Part shown: one piece after another, positions 44,009 to 52,850 of the stretch | Layout: every line of letters begins with the position of its first letter | Position numbering within the stretch: position 1 is the first letter of the stretch | Assembly (NCBI GenBank): GCA_003134655.1 | Contig: PLBY01000097.1 | Location: 1-64,000, forward strand | DNA: 64,000 bases | Reading direction: 5' to 3' | From: Acidobacteriaceae bacterium | Lineage (GTDB): Bacteria; Acidobacteriota; Terriglobia; Terriglobales; Acidobacteriaceae | Translations under genes and position numbers: made by a program | The notes under the pieces: model-generated | The model's input: the letters and a program-made list of their open reading frames with translations, nothing else | What the model was told of the DNA's origin: nothing | Database searches by the model: none

Positions 44009-45223
44009 TTATTTGTCTTTCTTTCCTTTGACCACACCGACGCCCGTGCACAAATCGTATCCGGCCTTTGCGCTGTGGGTGGCGCAACTGCCTGACGTGA
44101 TGTCGGTGTAGGCGGAAGTGACTTTCCGATCGTTGTACACCTCGGTGAGTTCGGACGCGGAGTCGATCTGGAACGATCCGGCACTGTTGATGACGCCAGC
44201 GAGGGTGGGCGCGGCTACGCTGGTTCCCCACACTTCCAGCCACGAGTTATAGCAGCTGGAATCATAGACCCAAACGGGGGAGCTTCCGCTGGAGTCCGAC
44301 GCGATGTCGGGTGTACCCCGGGCGGCACCAACGACGCCCGATACGCCGTCCTGGTAGGACGGACGACCCTCATAGGCGCTGTTGCCGCCGCCACATCCCG
44401 AGCCGCACCCGGTAGAGCCGGTTTGTTTGGTGTAGTTCCCCGAGCTGTTCCGGACGATCTGGGTACCGCCAGAAGAAACTACCCACGGCGAGGCGCTGGG
44501 GTAAATTACGCCCGAGCTATCACCGGACGAGGCAAAGTAAACGGTATAGGGGTTCAGCAAAAATACGTCGTTGAGCCCTTCCAGGGAGTACTCGCCGCCT
44601 CCCCAACTCATGGAGACTTCGCCCTTGCCGCCCGCATGCGTGGTGATGTAGGCATTCGCGGCCAAGACGGCGTTGAACAAATCGGTGGTGGAGTTGGAAG
44701 CAGCTTCCATCAACACGATATTGGTTTTCGGAGCCATGGCGTGGGCCCATTGGACGTCCAAGGCCTCTTCGCCTTCCCAGCCGGAGGCGCAGCCGTTCGG
44801 CGGCCTCTTGCCGGTGGCATATTGCACCTTGAAATTCGCTGCCGGCAGACCCCACTGGGTGGAGAACGTTTTGAGATCGGCAGCCGCGCTGGGATCGTCA
44901 TAGGCGTCCACCAGGACAATCGTCTGACTGCCGCCGGTCGCGAGTTTCGTGGCGGTGGCCACCGGGCAACCCGAGACAGGGGAGGAAACCAGACCATAGA
45001 TGCAGGCAATTGAGCCGGGAGTCTCGATGGTAGTGCCGGGCGGCGGAGAGTTCGGAGTGATGAGTGGGTCCGGAACCCGCATGAAGTAGTTAGTGTGCAT
45101 CCGCAAGCCGATATCGTCCGGTCTCTCGATGGATGAGTCCGGGATGATAGTGGTGCGCGGATCTTGAGCGGCCGCTAGACTCGCGGCCGTGGCTATCGCA
45201 ATCAACAGAATCGCTCTGCGCAT
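44009..45223 (-). CDS. Secreted S53 (sedolisin/kumamolisin) peptidase without prodomain
   Basis: 404-residue exported serine-carboxyl peptidase. Signal peptide 1-19 (MRRAILLIAIATAASLAAA). The catalytic Glu and Asp are in GWEGEEALDVQWAHA (about 150-160), the oxyanion Asp in YFASSGDSSG (about 235), and the Ser in VWGTSVAAPTLAG (about 330). The calcium site near the end (YTDITSGSC...AGYDLCTGVG) is present. The large N-terminal prodomain usual for S53 enzymes is missing: only about 100 residues precede the catalytic region. Six or more cysteines could form disulfides. Its pH optimum is expected to be acidic by family. Confidence 0.85.
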   Translation of the reverse strand: MRRAILLIAIATAASLAAAQDPRTTIIPDSSIERPDDIGLRMHTNYFMRVPDPLITPNSPPPGTTIETPGSIACIYGLVSSPVSGCPVATATKLATGGSQTIVLVDAYDDPSAAADLKTFSTQWGLPAANFKVQYATGKRPPNGCASGWEGEEALDVQWAHAMAPKTNIVLMEAASNSTTDLFNAVLAANAYITTHAGGKGEVSMSWGGGEYSLEGLNDVFLLNPYTVYFASSGDSSGVIYPSASPWVVSSGGTQIVRNSSGNYTKQTGSTGCGSGCGGGNSAYEGRPSYQDGVSGVVGAARGTPDIASDSSGSSPVWVYDSSCYNSWLEVWGTSVAAPTLAGVINSAGSFQIDSASELTEVYNDRKVTSAYTDITSGSCATHSAKAGYDLCTGVGVVKGKKDK

Positions 45224-45700
45224 TGAAGAATCCTCCAGTCAGTTGTCGTGTGAATTGAAGCGGTCCCCGAAAGCGGCTCGATCTGCATAATTCCCCAAGC
45301 GACCGGGCCCCGGCTTGCGCCGACACCGCCAAACGGGAGGCATCCTGCCAAAGACGGACCTCAGGAGTCCTTAGGAAATCTCAATAGTTATCAAGCGGGT
45401 TATGAGCAACCAGGAAAAGGAGTTATAGGAGTTCGGAGTTGCTCATTGAGAACGGCAAATAGACGGGTTCTGCAGCCAGATCTCAAAGATCTGCGGGTCC
45501 CCGCGCTGAAAGTCCTCGAAGCCTCAATCTGAAGGGGGAGAGGCCTTCCGCAGCATCGCTCCCCACCCTTGCCAAAAGTGGGCCACCCCTATGCGGAGGC
45601 GATGCACACAAAATCAACGGCGTTTCTCAGTCCTTAAGGGATTGCTGGCGGTCAGAATCTTGATAGGATCATTCCGCACAAAACGACTGGAGGGCTGTCA
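45224..45700. other. Divergent intergenic region
   Basis: 477 bases between two divergent genes. No gene, terminator or known repeat recognised, apart from a gcccacccttgcc-like piece near 45570. It must contain both promoters. Confidence 0.4.
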
Positions 45701-46852
45701 ATGATCACTCGCCGCAGTTTCATCGTTGCCACTGGAATGACCGCGCTGGCTTCAACTCGGGTGTTCGGCGCGAACGATACTCTTCGCATCGGAGTCATTG
45801 GAGCGGGGCAGCGGATGCGCGGGCTGCTCGATGCTGCGGACAAGGTCGGTCCTTATCAGATTGTGGCGGTGAGCGACGTGTATGGACCGCACCGCGATGC
45901 CATTGTGCAGCGGTCCAAGGGCCTCGCCACGGCACATCTGGATTATCGGGAAGTGCTGGCGAAGGACATCGATGCGGTGATCATCGCGTCGCCGGACCAC
46001 TGGCACGTGAAGATGGCCGTGGATGCGCTGGCGGCGGGCAAGGACGTCTATCTGGAAAAGCCGGTTACCCACACGATCGAGGAAGGCGCGACGCTCACGC
46101 GAGCGGTTCGGTCCAGCAAGCAGATTTTGCAGTGCGGGATGCAGCAGCGGAGTTGGAGTCACTTTCGGGATGCGGTCGAGATGATTCAAGGTGGCAGCCT
46201 GGGCCGCGTGGTGCAGGTGCGAACCTACTGGTGGCAGAACTATCACAGGGACTGGGCAGCGAAACCGATCAATCAGCAGGCGCTCGATTGGAAGATGTGG
46301 CTTGGGGCTGCTCCGGATCAAGCTTTCAGCGACGAAAAATTCGGCCACTGGCGCTGGTTCTGGAACTTTGGCGGCGGCGCAATGACCGACTTGTTCACCC
46401 ACTGGATTGATGTCGTGCACTGGGCCATGAAGGCGGACCAGCCGCGGCAGGCTCAGATGCTCGGGGACAAATACATTTTCGAGGAGTGGGAGTGCCCGGA
46501 CACGATTCAGGCGGCGTTTCGCTATCCCGGCTTTGATGTGGTCTATGAGGGGATGATGAATTCGTCCATCGACGGTGGAGGACTGGAGTTTCGCGGGACG
46601 GAGGCAACGTTGAAAATCGATCGCGACGGTTTCACCGTTCATCGTGAGCACGTGGAGGAGGAGAAGAATCCGGCTGTCACAGCACGGAGCGTGCTCGACG
46701 GCACGATTTCGCACATGGAGAATTTCTTTGAGTGCGTCAAGACGCGTAAGGAGCCGAATGCGCCGGTGGAGACCGGGGTCGCGGCGGCGCGGGCGGGACA
46801 GATCGGGAACCTGGCTTACTTGCACGGTGGGCTGTGGGCGGCTAAAGCGTGA
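45701..46852 (+). CDS. Gfo/Idh/MocA family oxidoreductase, Tat-exported
   Basis: 383 residues. N-terminal MITRRSFIVATGMTALAS is a twin-arginine signal, so the protein is exported folded with its cofactor. The Rossmann fold starts at about 28 (LRIGVIGAGQRMRG), EKP at 119-121 is the family motif that contacts the nicotinamide, and the C-terminal domain carries DLFTHWIDVVHW (about 228-239). These enzymes oxidise or reduce sugars or related alcohols with NAD(P). Convergent with a fucosidase gene at 46974, which suggests, but does not prove, a shared role in glycan use. Confidence 0.9.
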   Translation: MITRRSFIVATGMTALASTRVFGANDTLRIGVIGAGQRMRGLLDAADKVGPYQIVAVSDVYGPHRDAIVQRSKGLATAHLDYREVLAKDIDAVIIASPDHWHVKMAVDALAAGKDVYLEKPVTHTIEEGATLTRAVRSSKQILQCGMQQRSWSHFRDAVEMIQGGSLGRVVQVRTYWWQNYHRDWAAKPINQQALDWKMWLGAAPDQAFSDEKFGHWRWFWNFGGGAMTDLFTHWIDVVHWAMKADQPRQAQMLGDKYIFEEWECPDTIQAAFRYPGFDVVYEGMMNSSIDGGGLEFRGTEATLKIDRDGFTVHREHVEEEKNPAVTARSVLDGTISHMENFFECVKTRKEPNAPVETGVAAARAGQIGNLAYLHGGLWAAKA

Positions 46853-46973
46853 CGCAACAAAGAAATTTGTCATCCTGAGCGGCGTCGTTTGCCGCGAAGG
46901 ATCTGTGCAACTAGCGGCGAGTTGCATAAGTCCTTCGGGCGCAAAGTACGCGCCCTCAGGATGACAAGCGATT
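46853..46973. repeat. Intergenic repeat with inverted ends
   Basis: tgtcatcctgagcg at 46870 and ctcaggatgacaag at about 46957 are inverted copies, with gcgaaggatctgtgc and gtccttcgggc between. This is a type of acidobacterial intergenic element I know from memory. It separates two convergent genes. Confidence 0.6.
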
Positions 46974-48314
46974 TTACTTCGTCAGCGTGAGGACGATGAC
47001 GCGGTCGACTTCGTCTTTGCCCTGGGGGCGAACCTTCAAGATGACTCCGTCCGCGGTTTGGGTTACGTCGACTGGCTCGGCGCCGAGCAGCAATTGCGCG
47101 GATGAGATTTTTCCGGAGACTGGCGGTAGGGCCAGCAGGGGCGATCCCCAATTCAGCACGTGGACGTAGATCTTATTTTCTTTCTGCGTTGTGACTCCCC
47201 AGTCGCCGGGTGGGACGGGACCTCCGCGCGTGCCGTAGATTGAGTCTCCGTATTTTGAAAGCCAGTCGCCGACAGCGTGTAGGTGCGTGACGAACTGCGG
47301 ATCGATTTCGCCGTTCGGGTAGGGCCCGATATTCAGCAGCAAGTTGGAATTGTTGCCGGCGGCGCGGACCAGCTTGCGCACCAACTCCGGCGCGCTCTTG
47401 TAGTTGCTGTCGCCGATGTTGAATCCCCAGGCGCCGTTTAACGTGTCGGAACTCTCGAGCGGGATATTGGTGCTCACGTATTTTGTGTTGAAGCCGGCGG
47501 TGTTTTGGCCGGGGAGATCGCGCTCGAAAGTCTGCACGTCTTCGCCGGGACGCGGCGTCTGATGATGGTTGGGAATGATGAGCGCGGCGGGCTGGAGTTT
47601 GTGAATCAGTGCATAGGTTTTGTCGAGATGCCAGTCGGCGTCGGGCTTATCCCACATGCCGTCGAACCAGATGCCGCCGATGGGGCCGTAGTTAGTCAGC
47701 AACTCGGTCAACTGTCCGTCCATGTAGTTGTCGAGGTAGGCGTTCCAGTCGCCGCGGTCGGGCCGGCCGTTGTTCCAAGAGGTCTGACCGCGCGGGAAGT
47801 AGTCGGGATTGTGCCAGTCGAGTTGCGAATAATAGAAGAAGAGCTTGATGCCCTGGCGGTGACACTCGTCGGCGAGCATCTTCAGCGGATCCTTCTTATA
47901 AGGAGTGCGCTGCACGATGTTCCAGTCGGAGACTCTGGAGTCGAACATGGCGAATCCGTCGTGATGGCGCGACGTGATGGTGATGTACTTCAAGCCGGCG
48001 GCCTTGGCGAGGGCGACCCAGGTTGCGGCGTCGAATTTTTCGGGATCGAAGAATGAAGGCAGGCGATTGTATTCGTCGAGCTTGAGATGGCGCTCGTGGA
48101 AGACCCACTCGCCATCGCCGAGAACGCTGTAGACGCCCCAGTGGATGAACATGCCGAATTTCATGTCCTGGAATTCGCGGCGGGCCTGCAGGTTTTCGGG
48201 AGTGGGCTGGTAGTCGGTCTGAGCGGAGACGTTGTGGGCTGCGAGAATAACCATCGCGATGAGGGCAATTGCCAGGATGGTTCTTGCGAGGGTGGACCGC
48301 AGGGCGTTTGGCAT
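46974..48314 (-). CDS. Alpha-L-fucosidase, GH29
   Basis: 446-residue secreted glycoside hydrolase releasing alpha-L-fucose from glycans. A signal peptide of about 31 residues (ending HNVSAQT) is followed by the catalytic barrel: WGVYSVLGDGEWV, TSRHHDGFAMFDS (about 115-126) and the nucleophile Asp about 218 in GGIWFDGMWD. A small beta domain is at the end. The ATG at 48314 is chosen: GGAGAA lies just upstream, and the frame to 48335 adds only seven residues. Fucosidase plus oxidoreductase hint at degradation of fucose-containing polysaccharides. Confidence 0.9.
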   Translation of the reverse strand: MPNALRSTLARTILAIALIAMVILAAHNVSAQTDYQPTPENLQARREFQDMKFGMFIHWGVYSVLGDGEWVFHERHLKLDEYNRLPSFFDPEKFDAATWVALAKAAGLKYITITSRHHDGFAMFDSRVSDWNIVQRTPYKKDPLKMLADECHRQGIKLFFYYSQLDWHNPDYFPRGQTSWNNGRPDRGDWNAYLDNYMDGQLTELLTNYGPIGGIWFDGMWDKPDADWHLDKTYALIHKLQPAALIIPNHHQTPRPGEDVQTFERDLPGQNTAGFNTKYVSTNIPLESSDTLNGAWGFNIGDSNYKSAPELVRKLVRAAGNNSNLLLNIGPYPNGEIDPQFVTHLHAVGDWLSKYGDSIYGTRGGPVPPGDWGVTTQKENKIYVHVLNWGSPLLALPPVSGKISSAQLLLGAEPVDVTQTADGVILKVRPQGKDEVDRVIVLTLTK

Positions 48315-48692
48315 GGTTCGTTTTTCTCCGCGCATAGTCTACCCGACTGTGAGGCGACCGGGCTTGTGGTCTCGAGGTTTGTGAGCGTAACGGTTGCGCC
48401 GTTATCCACCGTGAAGAACAATGCGTGGATTGGCGATTTAAGGTCCGTGCGGGATCTTACAAGTTTTGTCCGAGGGTAGTGTCTTGAACTCAGACAACAC
48501 CCATCCGATTACTTTCCGATTACTTTCTTGACAACCCCTTCGGGAGCGAGCATTGTGCTGAGGTACGTAGCAACCCACTCACCAGAGTCATCCGCAGAAA
48601 GCCGATTCTGCCTGAGCAGGCCCTTCCGGTTCTTCGGCGCAGTCCACGGTCATGCCTGTGCCTAATCCTCGTGGATGCAGAAGGAGATCGCC
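48315..48692. other. Divergent intergenic region
   Basis: 378 bases between two divergent genes. It contains gattactttcc twice in a row near 48507-48530 and a stretch rich in ccggtt. No gene recognised. Confidence 0.4.
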
Positions 48693-50915
48693 ATGCGGAC
48701 TCACACACAATTGAAGGTATGCTTCGCCGCGGTGCTGATCGCGCTCGCTACGCTCACAATCGTGACCGCCCCCGCACAAGTGATGGGTGCTGGGCAGTCT
48801 AAGAGCCCTGTTGTTGTTGCGTTGCCGCAGGGTACCCGCGAGTCTGCTTCGCCGCAGGGTAACACCGCTGGACGAGTTGCGGCGAATCGCGCGCAGAAGG
48901 AGCTACACGACCTCCGCCCGAATCCAGGCGACCTCAGCTTTCTGCCCCCCGTGACTTACTACTCTGGGGGGAAATATGGCTTCTTCGTTACTGTTTCGGA
49001 TGTCAATGGCGACGGTAGGCCCGACTTGGTTACCGCGAACGAATATCCAAGCGGCGGTTCGGGCAACGGCGCCGTTGGGGTTCTGCTAGGTAACGGCGAC
49101 GGAACTTTTCAGCCAGCAGTCTCCTACGACTCGGGTGGAACCTATGCTTACTACGTGGCCGTCGCGGATCTCAACGGGGACGGCAAGCCGGATCTGGTCG
49201 TAGCTAACCTCTTAAGCCCCAACCTAGGAGTATTGCTGGGCAATGGCGACGGAACCTTCCAGGCGGCAGTGAGCTACGGCTCAGGTGGTGGCGGCGCTAA
49301 TTCTGTGGTGGTGGCGGACGTAAACGGTGACGGCAAACCCGATTTGGTGGTGGCCGGCGGCGTGAACTTAGGCGTACTGCTGGGCAATGGCGACGGAACT
49401 TTCCAGGCGGCAGTTCGCTATAGTCCAGGCAGCGGCAGCGCGGCCAATTCTGTAAAAGTGGCAGATGTTAATGGTGACGGCAAACTGGACATCATGGTGG
49501 CACTTGGATGTACCAATAACTGCAAACACGGAGGAGTGGGAGTTTTGCTCGGCAATGGCGACGGAACATTCCAGACACCAGCAACTTTTGACTCTGGCGG
49601 GACCTATGCTTCTTCGGTTACGGTTGCCGACTTCAATCGTGATGGCAAACTGGACCTCTTGCTGGCTAATCAGTGCCTAAACAGCACCAGCTGTCCGAAC
49701 GGTTCAGTGAGTGTGCTCCTGGGCAACGGCAACGGAACATTCCAAGCGGCGGTCAGCTACCCCTTGAGCGGTTCAGCCGTTAGCATGGCGGTCGGAGACT
49801 TGAACGGGGATGGCCTGCTGGATGTTGGGGTGGTGACCGTTAACACAGGCAACAATTTTGGCGTGATGCTGGGTAACGGCGATGGGAGCTTTCAGCCCCC
49901 GATTTCTTATGACTCTGGGGGAAACGCTCCTTACTCGATAGCTCTCGCAGATGTGAACGGGGACGCCAAGTTGGACGTTCTCGTGATGGACGCCAGCGGC
50001 ACTGGAAATGACCAAGCCCTTGTGGGCGTGCTTCTGAACAACAGCAACCTCAGCCCTACAGCCACAACGTTGGTTTCATCACCCAATCCTTCGCTGTTTG
50101 GTCAAGCGGTCACCTTCACGGCAACGGTGAGTTCGGCGGCTGGAACTCCGCCAAACGGAGAGATCGTCACATTCAACAACGGATCAGCGGTTCTGGGTAC
50201 CGCTCCGTTGAGCGGAGGGAGCGCATCGCTCATCACCTCCTCGCTGGCAACGGGCATATTCACCATTACGGCAAGTTACAGCGGCGATGTCGACTTCGCC
50301 GCCAGTACTTCCTCTGGGCTCCGGCAAGTGGTAAATTCCAGTAACAAGAACGCGACGTCGACGGCGCTTGTTTCCAGCCTGAATCCTTCCACCTACGGGC
50401 AGAAAGTAACTTGGACGGCGACGGTTATCTCCTCCGGTTCAACCACTCCGACCGGGAAAGTGCAGTTCACATGGAGCGGCCACACGATTGGTTCCGCGAC
50501 ACTCAACAGCGGCGGCGTGGCGACTCTCACCAAATCGAATCTCAACGCGGACACTTATCCGCTGACGGCGGTGTACGGGGGCGACGCGGCCAATTTAGGC
50601 AGCACATCCGCTGTACTGAACCAGGTGGTATTGCAGGCAACAAGCAGCGCCACGCTCACTTCGTCGCCGAATCCCTCCACGCAAGGTCAGGCGGTGACGT
50701 TCACTGCGAAGATTTCGTCGGCGACCGTGACCCCGACGGGCCCAGTTACATTCACGGCGGGGAAGACGGTGCTGGGGACAGGTCAACTCAGCGGCGGCAA
50801 AGCTACGCTGACCATCTCGTCCCTGGCGGTGGGCTCGACCACAGTCACGGCGACCTACAACGGAGACTCCAATATCGCGAAGAGCTCAGCTTCGGTCACG
50901 CAGACGGTGCACTAG
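48693..50915 (+). CDS. Secreted FG-GAP/VCBS repeat protein with Ig-like repeats
   Basis: 740 residues. AAGGAG precedes the ATG at 48693 by seven bases, better than the ATG at 48675. Signal peptide about 1-35 (ending VTAPAQ). About 80-450 are seven FG-GAP-like repeats (VADLNGDGKPDLVVANLL and similar, with DxNGDGxxD calcium loops). About 455-740 are three Ig-like (Big_3-type) repeats with the pattern SSPNPSLFGQAVTFTATVS and ITASYSGDVDFA. It is a paralogue in design to the protein at 27567, but with another C-terminus. Probably on the cell surface or secreted. Confidence 0.85.
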   Translation: MRTHTQLKVCFAAVLIALATLTIVTAPAQVMGAGQSKSPVVVALPQGTRESASPQGNTAGRVAANRAQKELHDLRPNPGDLSFLPPVTYYSGGKYGFFVTVSDVNGDGRPDLVTANEYPSGGSGNGAVGVLLGNGDGTFQPAVSYDSGGTYAYYVAVADLNGDGKPDLVVANLLSPNLGVLLGNGDGTFQAAVSYGSGGGGANSVVVADVNGDGKPDLVVAGGVNLGVLLGNGDGTFQAAVRYSPGSGSAANSVKVADVNGDGKLDIMVALGCTNNCKHGGVGVLLGNGDGTFQTPATFDSGGTYASSVTVADFNRDGKLDLLLANQCLNSTSCPNGSVSVLLGNGNGTFQAAVSYPLSGSAVSMAVGDLNGDGLLDVGVVTVNTGNNFGVMLGNGDGSFQPPISYDSGGNAPYSIALADVNGDAKLDVLVMDASGTGNDQALVGVLLNNSNLSPTATTLVSSPNPSLFGQAVTFTATVSSAAGTPPNGEIVTFNNGSAVLGTAPLSGGSASLITSSLATGIFTITASYSGDVDFAASTSSGLRQVVNSSNKNATSTALVSSLNPSTYGQKVTWTATVISSGSTTPTGKVQFTWSGHTIGSATLNSGGVATLTKSNLNADTYPLTAVYGGDAANLGSTSAVLNQVVLQATSSATLTSSPNPSTQGQAVTFTAKISSATVTPTGPVTFTAGKTVLGTGQLSGGKATLTISSLAVGSTTVTATYNGDSNIAKSSASVTQTVH

Positions 50916-51137
50916 CGGACTCCGGGCGCGGAATCGTCCGAACCGCGCCGTTCGGTTCCACAGGAGTGCCTAGGCTTAGGCTCGTCGAACGGTTTGTGAA
51001 ATCATCGCGCTTACGAGAATTGCTCTGAGGTCCGGATAGCTTCCAGCAGTGGTGTCTTTGGAGTACCTCCTTCGTTTCTCCTACAATCTAGGCATTCGGG
51101 GGTAGCGAAACCCGACTATTGAGAGGAGGGGTGTGAT

Positions 51138-51527
51138 ATGGGGAAGGAGAGCGGGTTGGTTCAGGTGGCGAGCCATTATTCGGTGGATGAAACAATCAAG
51201 CGGTTACAGTCGGCTTTCGCGGAGAAGGGGCTGCAGGTGTTCGCTGTGATTGATCACAGCGGCGAGGCGGAGAAAGTTGGGCTGAAGATGAGGCCGACGA
51301 AGGTACTGATCTTCGGGAGTCCGAAGGGCGGGACTCCGCTGATGGTGGCGGCCCCGAGCCTGGCGATTGATCTGCCGCTGAAGGCGCTGGTGGCGGAGGA
51401 CGTGGCAGGCAAAGTTTCGGTGACATACAACGATCCGGCGTATTTGAAGGAGCGGCATGGCGTGCCGGAAGACTTGATCAAGAATCTTGCGGGGGCGGGC
51501 GTTGTGATCGGGAAAGCTGTGGAATAA
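51138..51527 (+). CDS. DUF302 domain protein
   Basis: 129-residue cytoplasmic protein. The whole length is one DUF302 domain: HYSVDETIKRLQSAFAEKGL, QVFAVIDHSGEAEKVGLKM, TKVLIFGSPKGGTPLMVAAP and LALDL-type segments, ending VSVTYNDPAYLKERHGVPED. Homologues are small proteins of unknown role; some are fused to heme-type or redox domains. There is a GGAGGGGTG stretch upstream of the ATG. It stands before a DUF202 gene on the same strand, with a repeat in between. Confidence 0.85.
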   Translation: MGKESGLVQVASHYSVDETIKRLQSAFAEKGLQVFAVIDHSGEAEKVGLKMRPTKVLIFGSPKGGTPLMVAAPSLAIDLPLKALVAEDVAGKVSVTYNDPAYLKERHGVPEDLIKNLAGAGVVIGKAVE

Positions 51528-51539
51528 TGAGACCCCCAA

Positions 51540-51601
51540 CCTTCGACAGGCTCAGGGCAGGCTTTCTCGCGCAAAGAGCGCGCGGGTAATGAGACACCCG
51601 G
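51540..51601. repeat. Dispersed repeat, gctcagggcaggctttc family (long copy)
   Basis: Matches 9133-9195 along its length, ending gagacacccgg; short copy at 2123-2150. Confidence 0.75.
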
Positions 51602-51611
51602 AGAGATCTTA

Positions 51612-51995
51612 GTGGAAAATGCAAACTCCAATCGGGCGCGCGACCATCTGGCGAATGAGCGGACGTTTCTTGCTTGGGTGCGGACCGGGGCCGCGATCGT
51701 CGTGTTTGGATTTGCGATCGGGCGGTTTGCAATTGCCATTCGGCAGTTGACGGAACTGCAGGGGCATCCGGTACGGACGGCGGGGATTTCGGTATGGCTG
51801 GGATCCTTCACGATCGCTGCTGGGGTGCTGCTGGTGGTTGCGGGGTTGGTTCGGTATCGCAAGACGCGCGCGCAGTTGGATGCGGGGACGTTTGAGCCGG
51901 CGGGGTTTGTGCTGGATCTGATTACGATCTTGACGGTGTTGTTTGGGCTGGCGCTGGCGGGGTATTTGATTTACGCGGAAATGAGCATGGGGTGA
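51612..51995 (+). CDS. DUF202 family membrane protein (YidH-like)
   Basis: 127 residues. The opening RDHLANERTFLAWVRTGAAI is the hallmark of DUF202, and three membrane helices follow (about 26-44, 60-82 and 98-120). It begins at the GTG at 51612, directly after a dispersed repeat; there is no ATG at this position and the sequence agatctta just before it is a weak binding site. Function unknown. Next is rpiA on the same strand. Confidence 0.8.
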   Translation: MENANSNRARDHLANERTFLAWVRTGAAIVVFGFAIGRFAIAIRQLTELQGHPVRTAGISVWLGSFTIAAGVLLVVAGLVRYRKTRAQLDAGTFEPAGFVLDLITILTVLFGLALAGYLIYAEMSMG

Positions 51996-52000
51996 GGGCG

Positions 52001-52065
52001 GGAAGGGGCTAAAGCCCTCGGCTTTCTTGGCTCCCAACGCGGCCCTGAAGGGCCGCTCTTCAACG
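52001..52065. repeat. Dispersed repeat, ggggctaaagccc / cggccctgaagggccg family
   Basis: Third copy of the element at 15648-15717, with a different linker between the two palindromes. Confidence 0.75.
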
Positions 52066-52095
52066 CCATGCGTAGGGCTGGGGTTACGGAAGACT

Positions 52096-52773
52096 ATGGC
52101 GAACGATCAGGAAAAAGAGGCGGCGGCGCGGGCCAGTTTGCAGTTTGTGAAAGACGGGCACGTGGTGGGGCTCGGGACTGGGTCGACGGCAGCGTACTTT
52201 ATCAGGTTGCTGGGCGAGAAGGTCAAGAATGGGATGCGAGTGCGCGGGATTCCTACGTCGGACCGGTCGCGGGAACTAGCGGAAAGTCTGGGGATTCCGC
52301 TGACTACGCTGGATGAATGCCAGGAGATCGCAGTCACCGTGGATGGAGCGGATGAAGTGGATCCACAGCTGCGATTGATTAAGGGTGGTGGCGGGGCGAT
52401 GTTGCGGGAGAAGATTGTGGCGTCGGCGACCAAGCAACTTGTGATTGTGGCGGATGCGACGAAGCAGGTGCCGGTGCTGGGGAAGTTTCCGCTGCCGGTG
52501 GAGGTGATCCAGTTCGCGCAGGCACTGGTGGCGAAACGGATTACCGCACTGGGAGCGAAGGTGTCGGTGCGACTGAATGGCGATGGGACTCCTTATGTAA
52601 CGGATGAGAGGAATCACATTCTGGATTGCCGCTTTGGGCAGATTGCGGATGCGGATGTTCTGGCTCGGCAGCTCAGCGAGATGCCAGGGGTGGTGGAGCA
52701 TGGGCTGTTTATCAGGATGGCGAGTGTGGTGTTGTTTGCGCGGGGGAGCGAGATTGTGGAGTTGAGAAGGTAG
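52096..52773 (+). CDS. rpiA: Ribose-5-phosphate isomerase A
   Basis: 225-residue cytoplasmic enzyme of the pentose phosphate pathway, interconverting ribose 5-phosphate and ribulose 5-phosphate. Motifs: VGLGTGSTAAYFI (phosphate loop, about 24-36), TVDGADEVDP (about 78-87, active Asp) and KGGGGAMLREKI (about 93-104, catalytic Glu). Length is normal. The ATG at 52096 begins MANDQEKEAAARASLQFV; the longer frame to 52027 lies in a repeat and is not used. It is likely a housekeeping single gene. Confidence 0.93.
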   Translation: MANDQEKEAAARASLQFVKDGHVVGLGTGSTAAYFIRLLGEKVKNGMRVRGIPTSDRSRELAESLGIPLTTLDECQEIAVTVDGADEVDPQLRLIKGGGGAMLREKIVASATKQLVIVADATKQVPVLGKFPLPVEVIQFAQALVAKRITALGAKVSVRLNGDGTPYVTDERNHILDCRFGQIADADVLARQLSEMPGVVEHGLFIRMASVVLFARGSEIVELRR

Positions 52774-52803
52774 CAACGAAAGCGAGCCGAGCTTTGCTCG
52801 GCA

Positions 52804-52830
52804 TGGACGGCCGAGGCGGCCGTCCCCACA
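52804..52830. repeat. Dispersed palindromic repeat
   Basis: ggacggccgaggcggccgtcc then ccaca; same element as at 1221-1247, here between rpiA and the next gene. Confidence 0.75.
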
Positions 52831-52850
52831 CAAGCCTACATAAGGATTGA

